This document shows positions 36,401-46,304 of a stretch of 64,000 nucleotides of DNA, one piece after another. Position 1 is the stretch's first letter. Every line of letters begins with the position of its first letter. Source of the stretch: Rebecca billardiae RCC1528 (Eukaryota; Haptophyta); NCBI GenBank assembly GCA_965240325.2, contig OZ251227.1:1860001-1924000 (forward strand), written 5' to 3'. The notes below the pieces were generated by a model, which saw nothing but the letters and a program-made list of their open reading frames with translations, was not told the DNA's origin and made no database searches. The translations under genes and the position numbers were made by a program.

Positions 36401-39400
36401 AGCGCGCGCGCTGTGTCGTCCGTGCGCGTGTACTCGCTCCGCGCCGACGCCGCCGCCGCAGCTGAAGCCGCCGTGCCCGGCTCGGGCGGCGCGGTGGCGG
36501 ACGCGGCCGTGAGCGCGGCAGTGGCGCGCGCGCAGCTTGCTCTGGGCTCTGGCGACACGACTCGCTCGCTGCAGCTCGCCGGCGCGATCGCCGCGGAGCT
36601 GGGCGGCCCCGCGCCCGCCAACGCGTCCCTCGCCGCGGAGGCGGCCGTCTCGCTCTCGCTCCTCCAGCTCAGCGCGGGCGCCGCGCGCGCGGGCGCCCTG
36701 GAGGAGGCGGAGTCGCGCGCACACACAACGTTCACACTGTCAGCGGTTGTGAGCGCCGCGCCGCCGGCGGCGCTCGGGACGGGCGAGATGCAGCTGAGCG
36801 CGCTGGCGCAGGCGGCGGCGATCGGCGCGGCGGCGGCGACGACGACGGGCGTGGGCGCCGCCGAGGGCGCCGCGCTGCTGAGCGCGCTCGACGCCACGCT
36901 CGGCGCGCCCGCGACCGAGCTCGCGCCCGCGGCCGCGGCGGCGGTGGGCGCGGCCGCCGCCTCCGCCGCGGAGGGGCTGGCGCGCGCGCTGCTGGTGGGA
37001 GCGCTGCCGGGCGACCCGCCCGTGGCGGCGGTGGGCGCGCGTCTCAACGTGTCCGCCGCGCGGCTCGCGCCCTCCGCGCTGCTCAACGCCAGCCTCGCCG
37101 GCGCGGGCGGCGCGGGCATGCTGCGCGTGCCGCCGAGCGCGCTCGCCGGCGTCGACGCGTCGGCGCTGGGCGGCTCGGGCGTGGACGTGCTGCTGTGGAG
37201 CGTGGGCAGGGCGGGCCTGCGCGCGCCGGGGGCGGACGCGGCGCTGAACGGCTCGGCGGCCACGCCCACCGCGACGAGCGTCTTCTCGGTCACGCTCGCC
37301 TCGGCGGCCAGCGGCTCGGCGCTGGCCATCTCGGGGCTGGCCGAGCCGCTGCTGCTCGGCATCCCGCCGCTGCCGCCGGCCGCGGCCGGCGCTCCGAACG
37401 GCTCGGCGGCCGACGCGGCCGACGCGGCCGAGTGCCGCTGGTGGGACGAGGTGCGCGGCGCGTGGGTGGCTGACGGGTGCACGACGCTGCCGCCCGACGG
37501 CTCCGCGCTCCTCTGGTGCGCGTGCGACCACCTCACCGAGTTTGCCGGCGTGGCGCTCGACGTGCCCGACTCGGCGGCGGACGCGCTCGACGACGCCAAG
37601 GCGTTCAGGCTCGAGCCGCTCGGCGCGGACGACGTGGCGGGCGCGCTGCTCGCGCCCGCGGCCGAGCGCGACCCGACGCTGCACGCGCTGGTCGGCAGCC
37701 TCGCCGCCGCGTGCCTCGCGTCCGTGTGCGCGCTCGGCTGCCGCGACCGGCAGGCCGCGCGGCGCAAGGCCGCGCAGGTGCTCGCGGACGAGGGCTCGGA
37801 GGAGCAGCAGCCCGCGGGGCCGCGCGTCTTCCGGCGCGCGCTCAGCATGCACGGGGCGCGCGCGCCCACCGCCGCCGCGCCCACCGCGGCCGCGGCCGGC
37901 GGCGGCGAGGCGGAGATCTCGCCCGCGCTGCTCGCCGCGCTCGCCGAGCAGCACGCCGCGTGCGAGATCCAGCGGTACGTCCGCGGGCTGCTCGCGCGCC
38001 GCGCGGCGCTCGACGAGGCGGAGTCGCACGCGGCGAGCTCGCTGCCCGGCGGCGGCGGCGGCGGCGGAGGCAAGCACTCGCGGCTCGCGGCGCTGTGGGC
38101 GCCCGTGCGGCGGCTGAGCGGCGCGGACGCGCTCGGGCTCGCGCGCGCGCTCGCCAGCCGCGCGGGCGCCGAGCACACGCTGCTCGGCGCGCTGCTCGGC
38201 CGGCGCGAGCCCTTGCTGCTGCCCTCTGAGCTCGCCATCCTCTTCTGGGCGGCGGCGGCGCTCGGGCTCGTGCTCTCGTGCGCGCAGTACGACGACGCGC
38301 CGGAGGGCGCGCCCGTCGTGCTGATCCACGAGCTCCTCGCCGCGGCGACGACGGCGCTGCTCAGCGCGCCGCTGCTCCTCGCCGTCAAGTCGCTGTTCTC
38401 TCGCGCGCGCTGGCAGGGCTCGAGCGCGCGCCGTGTGCTCACGCGCGCCGAGCGCGCGCGGCTCGTGTTCGACGAGGCGGTGCGCGTGCGCGCGGCCGCG
38501 CTCGGCGGCGCACAGCCGGCGGTGGAGCGCGGGGCGCGGGCACACGAACGCGCCGGCCGCGCCGCGCCGCGCCGCGAGCTCAGCTGGTGGGACCGGCGGG
38601 GCCGCGCGGACGCGCCCGCAGCCGCGGCGCTGGACCGCGTGCTCCCGACACGCGCCTCACGCCGCCAGCAGCCCTCGCCCGTCGCCATCGCCGTGTCTGT
38701 CGACACGCCGCCCGACCCGCCGGCTCGGTGCGCACCGCACGCGCCCGCGGACGCGGACGCGGACGCGCCGGCGGGCGCGCGCGACGCGGGCGGCACCCGC
38801 TCCAGCTCCGACGGCTCTGAGCGGAGCTGCTCTGCGGCCGTGGCGCTCGCGCGCGCCGGCGCGTCGCCCAACGGCGTGCGCTCGCGCGTCTCCGCCGACG
38901 AGCTGCCCGAGCCGGCGGCCGCGGACGCGGCCGCGCCGGCGAGTGCGCTCGGCCGCGCGCCGAGCGTGCTCACGGAGCGCGCGCTGCGCGAGCACACGAC
39001 GCGCATGCGTGAGCACACGACGCGCGCCGCGCGCCGCGGCTCGGCGCGCGCGCCGCGGGCAGCGGTGGCAGGCGCGCCGTTGCCTTATGCCGAGCGCGCC
39101 CCCGCTTCGCTCGAGCACTGCCCCGACTCGCCGCCGCTGCCGAGGCTGGGCGTGTCGATGCGGCCGCTGGTGCTCCCGCCCGTGCCGCCGCACTCGCCCG
39201 CGCCGCGCTCGCCGCTCGCGCTCACCAGCGCGACGCCCACCCCGCGCGCGCCCGCGCTCGCAGCGGCCGAGGGCTCGAGCGACTCCGCTCAGCGCGCGCC
39301 CGCACACGCGGCGGGCGCAAGCGGCTCGCCGTGCGACTCGCGGCCGTCCGGCAGCCTCGGCAGCCTCGGTGCCCGCTTCTCGAGCCGCAGCGGCTCGAGC

Positions 39401-40708
39401 GTCACGCTCGCATGGGCATCGCCGCGCCGATCGAGCCGCGCCTCGGCCGCGCAGCCGCAGCAGCCGCCGCAGCAGCAGTGGCGGGGTGGCGCGTCCAATG
39501 CGTCGACGGCACTGGGCTCACCGGCCGAGGGCTCGGCGCGCCCCTCCGCCGCGCCGTCGCCGCGCACGCCGCCCTCCTCGCCGCCCGCGCCCGGGCCGCC
39601 GCCCGCGCCGCCCGCGCCGCTGCAGGCGGCGCCCGCGGCGGCGCGCCCAGCGGCGGAGGGCGGCGAGTGGCGGCGCTCGCGCGCACGCTGTGGTGGGCCT
39701 TCTGAGCAGCTCGGCCTAGGCCTGCCCTCGCCCGCCGCCAGCTCTCAGCCCGAGGCGCTGCGCCGCCGCGCCTCGCTCTCGTCGGTGGGCTCGGCCGAGT
39801 CGGTCCCGCGCGTGCGCACCATCTCCACAGAGCTCGCGCAGCAGTACCTGCCCTCGGCGAGCTCGCGCTTCGAGGCGCCGACCGAGGCGGAGCGGCTGCG
39901 CGCGGCCGGCCTCTCGCCCGCGCCGCCCGCGCTGCGCGCCGCGCGTCTCTCCTCGCTGAGCGCGGAGCTGGGCACGCAGCTCACGCGCGGCACGGACGGC
40001 GTCTCGGTGGCGGAGGCGTCCGAGCTGACGGCCGAGAGCCTCGCCTCCGTCTCCGTCCTCTCCGCGCCGCACACGCACGGCCTCGACTCCGCCTCCGCCT
40101 CGCTGCTGCGCTACCGCTTCGTGCTCGCAGACCCGACACTCTCGGGCGCGGTGCACCCGCGCGCCGCTCGCCGCTTCCTCGAGGAGCTCGGCTTTGGCAA
40201 GGGGCTCGCGGCGCGCGCGGTCGCAAGGCTCGCGGCGGAGGAGGCGGAGGCGGGCGGCGGCGCCGTCCCCTTCCGCGCGCTGTGCGGCTGGTACGCGGCG
40301 CGCGTGGAGGACGGGGCGCGCGCGAGCGTGCGGCGCACGGCGCGCGCAGGGGCGTGGGCGCCGCGCCGCGCGCGCGCCTTGTGCCGCGCGGCGTGCGGCG
40401 CGCGCTTCCGCACGGCGCTCGGCTGGCTCATCTCGGTGGTGACGGTGTGCGCGTGCTGCCTCTCCGCGCTCGCGTACGGCTACCGCTTCGGCCGCGCCAA
40501 GACGCGGCGCATGATGCTCAGCTGGGGGCTCGCCGAGGCGCAGCGGCTCGCGCTGGTCGAGCCGCTGCTCACGCTCGTGCGCGTCGGCGCGGCGCAGGCG
40601 GTGCGGCGCACGGCGCACTTTGGCGCGACGGTGGGTGACTCGATCAACGAGGCGCTCGCGTCGGGCACCGGCCGTGCCCTGCAGTGGGCGGCGAGTCACC
40701 TCGCCTAG
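24488..40708 (+). CDS. Giant LRR - Ser/Pro-rich - REJ/GPS polycystin-like membrane protein (9 exons)
   Basis: Exons: 24488-24903, 25099-25170, 25334-25405, 25633-25704, 25926-25997, 26214-26285, 26521-26595, 26823-26894 and 27049-40708. All eight introns are phase 2 and the exons sum to 4,861 codons; in-frame ATGs at 24605, 24629 and 24641 could shorten exon 1. Exon 1 has a hydrophobic anchor (LVPLAVVGIAMVTLAAVASM). Exons 2-8 each encode one plant-type LRR (consensus N-LTG-LP-ELGQLT). The last exon holds about 2,400 residues of PPPSPPPSPPPPS repeats (27121 to about 34320), a REJ-like region ending in VNRPPYGGALAVSP and WTDDDPDDLPLSYAFSH, a GPS motif (about 37430-37560: CRWWDE, GC, WCACDHLTEFA), a membrane helix (about 37680-37745), an IQ motif (EIQRYVRGLLARR), two more helices (about 38215-38395), a disordered region, a degenerate EF-hand-like stretch, and a last helix followed by GYRFGRAKTRRMMLSW, like the post-TM motif of polycystin-1/REJ proteins. 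Probable surface receptor or adhesion protein. Confidence 0.85.
24904..27048 (+). repeat. Tandem LRR exon-intron array
   Basis: Units of about 235-310 bp repeat from 25171 to 26895. Each has a 72 bp LRR exon (one is 75 bp) and an intron that opens gtgcgcgcacgctct or a close variant and keeps recognisable sequence throughout, including a block around gccgacgcgcccgctgctgc and another near the 3' end. Conserved introns mean whole exon-intron units were duplicated recently or kept alike by gene conversion. Confidence 0.85.
27121..34320 (+). repeat. 7.2 kb Ser-Pro-rich coding minisatellite
   Basis: An array of ccgccaccgtcgccgccacc-like triplet repeats in the last exon of the receptor gene, coding blocks of PPPPSPPPSPPPSPPPSPPPS (about 20-21 residues, 60-63 bp), with longer higher-order repeats of several hundred bases. 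Interruptions by Arg, Leu, Ile, Gly or Thr mark the sub-units. Because the DNA has almost no T or A at stop-forming positions, long open frames also appear on the minus strand; these are artefacts. Such extensin/pherophorin-like tracts are usually hydroxylated and glycosylated extracellular rods. Confidence 0.92.
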
Positions 40709-41232
40709 CTACGCCTGGCGGTCAGCTACGGCCTGGCGGTCTCCTCGTCGACAGCGGACAGCCTTGCTATGATCATCACGCGCACCGCCGCCCGATTTCG
40801 ATCAACCGGTTGCTGGCCTGCCAGCTTGTCGCGCGTGTGCGTGCGGTCTGACCGATGATGGCGCGACACTGTCGGCTGTCGGCATATATGGCGCTGACGA
40901 CGGCGAAACAATAAATGGCAGGCGGCGCCGGCCGTATAGGCGCCCGCGTGGGCGCGGCCAGGCCCAGTGCCGCCACTCCGACGGTACGGGCGCCGGCCCG
41001 CCCCTCAGGCCTCACTCATCACTGTGCGGCCGTTAGGCGTTACCGTACCGCGCGCTTCGTCATCGCTCACCACCGGGCACTCCTTCGCAGCTCCCGAAGC
41101 TACTATGACCAAGACGAAATTCGGCCGTCATCACGCGGGCCCGCACATCGGCGTAACTAGTCCACGTGACTGACGGCCGCCACGGCATAATGGCGAATAA
41201 AGTGTAAACCTTGGGCGCCCCGCGGCTGAGCC
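40709..41232. other. Intergenic, about 520 bp
   Basis: Spacer between the convergent 3' ends of the giant receptor gene and the sulfotransferase gene. A partly duplicated phrase (acgcctggcggtcagctacg, then gcctggcggtc) follows the receptor stop. An aataaa-like hexamer (acaataaatgg) lies near 40910 and another near 41193 (gaataaagtg); either could be a polyadenylation signal, but neither is proven. Confidence 0.45.
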
Positions 41233-42345
41233 CTAGGAATCCGCCAGCTCGTCCCTTGAGCTTGAAGGGGCACTCATCTCCCGAAGCAGGACGTCGAGGC
41301 GCTCGTTGTGTGGAGCGAAGAAGCGCTCCAAGCGAGCGCGTGTTGCCGCATCCATGGTTTCCTTGTAGCCGCCACGGTTGCCAGCTCCTCCTGTGATCGC
41401 TGTGTAGCCCACACCCTTCTGAACAGAGATCGGTTCAACGCCAATGAACTCGTAGACTCTGCGCATGGTTCTTGCCAAGGCATCCTCCTCCAGGTCGCGC
41501 ATGTGCAGCACGAGGATCTGCTCACGGGGGAAGTACCGCAGGTATCGTTCGATGTTGGCAGCGTACATCCCACGGCGGAGGAGGGAGCAGGGATGAATGA
41601 GGGTCCCCGTGTGCTGTGGCACGTCATCATCAGCGCTCATCGCCTCGAGTGCCTCAAAGGCGCCTTGCTCCTCAGCCTGCTCAGAGAGGCCGATCATGTC
41701 CTCGAAGCGCCAGGGAACCGGCAGGGTGGATGAAAAGAGGGGACGGGCGAACGATTTGCTGAACCTCTTGTACATCTGGAACTGGCTGAACGCGCGGTCC
41801 GCGGGGTCTCGCACGAGGGCAATCAGCTTGGCATGCGGCGCCCACATCGCCAAACGTTTGGCGGCATACGGGGCGACGAGGGCATGCGGCGATGCATCGA
41901 AGACCACCTTGCTCCCCTTGGTCCACCGTAGCGGAAAGAAGAGACGGTAGCCTCGCTCATCCACACGTGATCCGAAAAGGGACATGAACCACTGCGTCTC
42001 CTTGCCGTTGTGGAACGGGAAGGGTTGGTGGCCTGTCGCCCAGACGAAGAAAGGCCCTGCCATCCGTGGGTGGCCTGCAAACTGGTCTGTGAGTACGGTG
42101 GTACCTGCCTTCTGTTCGCCCAAGACGAGAACGTCTGGGAGAGCGCGGAGACGCGCAGTGAGCAATCGCCAGAGGAACTCCGACTTGCTTGTCGATCGGA
42201 GCAGCGCGAGCCGCTGCACGAACGAAAAGGAGCTGTCGTAGGTGAGCTCAACCCGTCGAAGGATGAACGCGTGGACCCAAAGCAGGGCAGCGGCCACGCA
42301 AGACGCCGCGCAAGCCCCTGCGACGGCGGCGGCGGCGGGTGGCAT
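41233..42345 (-). CDS. Type II membrane carbohydrate-type sulfotransferase
   Basis: 370 codons from the ATG at 42345; the frame extends to 42375 only through a TTG. A short N-terminus precedes a hydrophobic anchor (AAVAGACAASCVAAALLW), as in Golgi type II enzymes. The 5'-phosphosulfate loop of PAPS-dependent sulfotransferases is clear: VLVLGEQKAGTT at about residues 73-83. The 3'-phosphate site is LIALVRDPADRAFSQF at about 174-189, with the conserved Arg and Ser. GAGNRGGY near the C-terminus matches the usual end of the PAPS site (Arg-Gly). The length and Lys-xx-Gly-Thr-Thr loop fit heparan/NDST-type or general Sulfotransfer_1 enzymes. The acceptor is probably a surface polysaccharide or glycoprotein, which would suit a cell making a heavily glycosylated coat, but no direct evidence links it to the neighbouring receptor. 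Confidence 0.88.
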   Translation of the reverse strand: MPPAAAAVAGACAASCVAAALLWVHAFILRRVELTYDSSFSFVQRLALLRSTSKSEFLWRLLTARLRALPDVLVLGEQKAGTTVLTDQFAGHPRMAGPFFVWATGHQPFPFHNGKETQWFMSLFGSRVDERGYRLFFPLRWTKGSKVVFDASPHALVAPYAAKRLAMWAPHAKLIALVRDPADRAFSQFQMYKRFSKSFARPLFSSTLPVPWRFEDMIGLSEQAEEQGAFEALEAMSADDDVPQHTGTLIHPCSLLRRGMYAANIERYLRYFPREQILVLHMRDLEEDALARTMRRVYEFIGVEPISVQKGVGYTAITGGAGNRGGYKETMDAATRARLERFFAPHNERLDVLLREMSAPSSSRDELADS

Positions 42346-42552
42346 AGGCGGGAGAGTCGCGCAACGGAGCGGCAAATTGGCGGCCGACGAAGCCTTTTAT
42401 TTTAATTAGATTTTTTGCGCGTCCGGGCCAAGATTCCACCCGTTCCACGAGGTGTTGTTCCGCCTCCAGGCGCCCCGCACCACGGTCGTGGCGGCAGGAT
42501 GGCGATCAAGTGGCGCGTGGCCGACGTGCGGCCCGAGAGAAACGTGACTTGG

Positions 42553-43543
42553 GCGTCGCGCGCCGCGCTGGCGGGGCGGCCAGGACCCACGCGCGCCTTC
42601 GAACCCCCGGCGCCCGCGTGCGCATCGGCTTCCTCCGCCTGCGAGTCGCCTGCGACCGCGCCCGCCGCCCGCTTTGAGTGGGTTGACCGCGCCCGATCCT
42701 GCTCGCTGCCGAGCGCAGGGATGAGTTGAGCGCGGCGCGAGGCGGCGATCGCGGTCGGGCGATCGCGTGAGCCCATTTGCGCCCCATCTGCCACGGCGCG
42801 ACCGCTTCAGCATGCGTATGTGACCCCACTTGTCATGGTTGTCTCATGTCGGGTAGCAGGTGAGCCATGTCGGCCAGCATGTCCGCGCGTGTGTGCGCGC
42901 GCGCAGGGCTCTACGGGTCGGATGCCGCTCCGTGGCATCTCTTGATGTCTGCACTGCGCAAACTGGCTGGCACGATTGGTCCGCATCTGTAGTTGTGCGA
43001 CGCCTGCCGTGTTCGCGACGAGAACTCAAGCAAGTTCTTCTGGCGACCCTGAGAGTTGCCGTCACCATTGACGCACGTTGCGAGCTGGCAGAGCAGTGAA
43101 GGGCATGCCCTTGGTGGCCCAAGCTGGGCAATACACGGCAGTCGGCATGCCCTGATGCCAAATGTGACGTGTTTCCGACCCGTCTGGCCCTGCGCAGGCG
43201 CGGCGCGCGCGGACACGCTGGCCGACAGTGCCTCGCCCGCTACCCGACATGAGACAACCATGACAAGTGGGGTCACATACGCATGCTGAAGCGGTCGCGC
43301 CGTGGCAGATGGGGCGCAAATGGGCTCACGCGATCGCCCGACCGCGATCGCCGCCTCGCGCCGCGCTCAACTCATCCCTGCGCTCGGCGGCGAGCAGGCT
43401 CGGGCGCGGTCAACCCACTCAAAGCGGGCGGCGGGCGCGGTCGCGGGCGACTCGCAGGCGGAGGAAGCCGATGCGCACGCGGGCGCCGGGGGTTCGAAGG
43501 CGCGCGTGGGTCCCGGCCGCCCCGCCAGCGCGGCGCGCGGCGC
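42553..43543. mobile_element. 1 kb element with 305 bp terminal inverted repeats
   Basis: Positions 42553-42857 and 43239-43543 are reverse complements of each other, about 96% identical with matching length, enclosing a 381 bp non-coding core. Each arm contains the same open frame in opposite orientation, which is a consequence of the inversion and not evidence of genes. Long arms around a short core fit a foldback or non-autonomous DNA transposon. No target duplication is obvious at the edges. Confidence 0.85.
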
Positions 43544-43649
43544 AAACAGCAACTCCTCGACAGCAGAGCGCGTGGATCGCCGCGACGTCGACGTCGCCCG
43601 CCCGCCCCCGCCCCTCCTCAACGGCCGCGCCCCGCGTGCGCGCACTCAG

Positions 43650-43698
43650 GGTCCGGGAGCTCAAAAGGTGCAAGTTGCACCTTTTGAGCTCCCGGACC
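43650..43698. repeat. Perfect 49 bp palindrome (24 bp arms, 1 bp centre)
   Basis: The arm ggtccgggagctcaaaaggt plus gcaa is followed by a single g and then its exact reverse complement. It lies 107 bp beyond the right edge of the 1 kb inverted-repeat element. It could be a tiny hairpin element or a cruciform-forming site. No flanking gene would give it an obvious transcription-termination role. Confidence 0.9.
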
Positions 43699-45895
43699 GT
43701 GTGCGAACTAATCGCCTTTCTGGAACGGGTGGCTACCGGCACCAGTCCTTCCCCCTTTACAATACTGCTGTAGAAAGTAATACCGGAGTAGGAATACGAA
43801 CAATGGACCCCGAAACGATTTTTGATTAGGCACGCCTCGGGAATCGAGAACGCATGTCGTTACCTTTTTGAGCGCGCATCATAGGGACGTCGTTGCGATT
43901 CCCACCTATTTGTTGAAGCTTTTATTCTACGACCTAATCCGCTCCCCAAGTCGAGGAACCGCGACGCACGTGTGCTTTCGCCGCCGCGCCGCGTGCGCTC
44001 GGCACACACGATTGAGTATGACGAACGAGCGCGCCGCTGCAGGAGGCGAAGGCCGCGCGCGACACGCAGAATGGCGCTCAGCCGGCGTGGCTCGACGACG
44101 CTGCCGGCATTCGCGCTCGCACACACGTGCGCGACCGAGGAACAGCTCCGCGGGCCTCCGCCGAACCCAGCGCCGGCGGATGCCATCGTCGGCGTCGCGA
44201 GGAACTGCGCCGATCTGGCGGAGATCCAGCGGCACGTGGCGGCGATGAAGCAGCCGCGACCGCATCAGATGACGTGCACGAACGGCCTCATGGAGAAGCT
44301 CGTACCACAAGCCTACCATAAGCCACCCGCTCGCTGCCGACTAGTGCGGAGTGCCCGACTACTACTACAGCTACTGGCCCTGGCTCGTCATCAACAGGCG
44401 CGGCCTTCGAGCCGTCACCCGCGCCGCCCGCGGCTCGCGGCGCCATCGCGGACCGGCGTGCCCGCCGGCGCGAGCTGCACAACACAACATGCACACCGAC
44501 GCGAGCCGCTCGTACCACGTCGTGCCCGACGGGCCGTGCTCAGCGACGGCTTAGCAGGAGCCACGGAGTCTACGCCGTGCAGTCGGTTGTGACTTGTGCC
44601 CTGCCGGCCTGCGCCGCTCGCCCCGCGCCTACAGCCGGTGGGCCATCCGCGGTGCGTGCCGTTGCAGTGCCGTCGTGCCCGAGCGGCCGTGCGCAGCGAC
44701 GACCCCATCGACGCGCGCCTCGCCGTGCGCCTCGGTGGGCCTTGCAGAAGTGCCGCGCTGCCGCGCCTGGCTTAATCGCACACGCGACTCGGCGGGCAGC
44801 GCGCCACCGGATGATACCGTCACTTCAGCGCTGAACGGCCAACTCGTCCCATCGTCGTCGGGTCTGCCGGCCCTGGGAAGCTTCTCCGTCGCGTCCTAGA
44901 CGCGCTGTGTTCGACCAGCCCCACCTGGACAAGGCCGCAAGGCCCCCGCTGTTTTCATTACGATCGCGGTGCAGGCTATGCTCTGCCACCAACGCCGACT
45001 TCGTGTCGACGATCGGGCACTGCCGCCGACGAATCAGGAGACCCGCGTCGTCCTACCTGTGTCGTTAAATCATATAGAATGGGTCCAGACCCAAGGATTA
45101 GCTATCCCCTTACCGCAGTTCACTTTGCTTCTGTATGGAAGCAAAGTTGACGGCGTCCGCTGAGGGCGCCTTGCGGCCAGTCAGGGCGCCTTTGGGCGCT
45201 GAACGCCGCATGATACTGTGCAGGCATGGTCTAGCTACCCTCAGACAGCCGCCAGACTGGTCCCTCCAGCTACAATGCCTCCACGATGGCATCGCGCGGC
45301 AGCGCGCCGAGCTGCCGTACGGGCGTGTCGTGCCCGGCTGCCCGCCAGGCTAGTGGCCGTGTGCCCGCGACACCCGGCTGCACGCCTTGCAGCTGCTTCA
45401 GGCAGGTAGGCGATCGGTCGAGATGGCTGTAGGCGGTGTACGTACTGCACGCGCTGGTCTGCGCGCGTTCACCTGACTCGTCGCGCTGAACTCACTCACC
45501 TGATAGTCGCGCGTGACACGCTAGTGGCGGCTTGCGGCGCACGCAGCAGCCGCAGGCCGCGCGCGCGGCGTGATTGCCGAGTGCAAGTCAGCCAGGAGCT
45601 CGGCGGGATGGGCGGTCATGTTTCTTCGTCTGCTTCGGTGTCGATCGCATGCGCGACGCGCGCGCCCCGCTGCGCAAGTACACCCTCCTCATTGCCGACG
45701 TCACACAGGAAGCCGCATGATGGATCTCGAGCTCGGAGAGCAGCGTCAGAGCACCACAGGCACTGACTGGCAGCCCGAGAGCCGACCGGCGGGTGACGTC
45801 CTTCACCCCGCCTGATGCGGTACCGCGTGCGGCACCATACCGCAGCGATACGAGCACCTCAGAGGCGAACTGAGCACCCCTCAAAACTTTGCTTC
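43699..45895. other. Repeat-rich, no supported gene
   Basis: About 2.2 kb. A 206-codon frame at 43972-44592 on the plus strand has a middle part that looks protein-like (ADAIVGVARNCADLAEIQRH) but matches nothing I know and is flanked by Arg-rich shadow. A block near 45025-45082 repeats 24165-24226, ending in the MITE tip. A 17 bp motif tatccccttaccgcagt (45103) recurs at 46081 and, reversed, at about 47052 and 47076. Confidence 0.5.
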
Positions 45896-46304
45896 TGGGC
45901 GTGCTCGAATACTCGTTTGGCACTCCGTTTGGACGCCGTGGCACCGGAGAAGGGGGAGGGCGGCGGCGATGAGGCTCGGGTGGCCCACGAACATGCTCAC
46001 GAAGATGCCTCTCAGCCATCGCGCGCCCTCTCGCGGCGTCCACCTGCCCGCCGAGCGGGGGCGAACCCATCTTTGCTTCGTATCCCCTTACCGCAGTCTG
46101 CTTCTATACGAAGCAGATTTGGGTGGGCGGCGGCGTGGGAGCGCTGGGCGCGCAGGTAGACGGCGCGAGCGGGCGCGCGCACGCTTGGGGGCATCTTTGG
46201 GACCATACCCATCGATGACCCGAGCCTCGCCGCCACCGCCCTTCCCCTTCTCCCGTGCCACGGCGTCCAGACGGAGTGCCAAACGAGCGTTTGAACATGC
46301 CACG
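45896..46304. repeat. Long imperfect foldback (two arms of about 190 bp)
   Basis: The left arm starting gtgctcgaatactcgtttgg (about 45900) reads through the same order of words as the reverse complement of the right arm ending ccaaacgagcgtttgaacat (about 46302). Identity is roughly 75-80% by eye. The centre carries the hairpin ctgcttctatacgaagcag. It is probably a decayed foldback element. Confidence 0.65.

Noticed and set aside
42506-43829. Two matching open frames beginning with the same sequence on opposite strands
   Set aside because: They are the two arms of an inverted repeat; neither looks like a known protein.
43972-44592. 206-codon plus-strand frame
   Set aside because: Only a short middle part looks protein-like and I cannot place it in any family; the rest is Arg-rich shadow.
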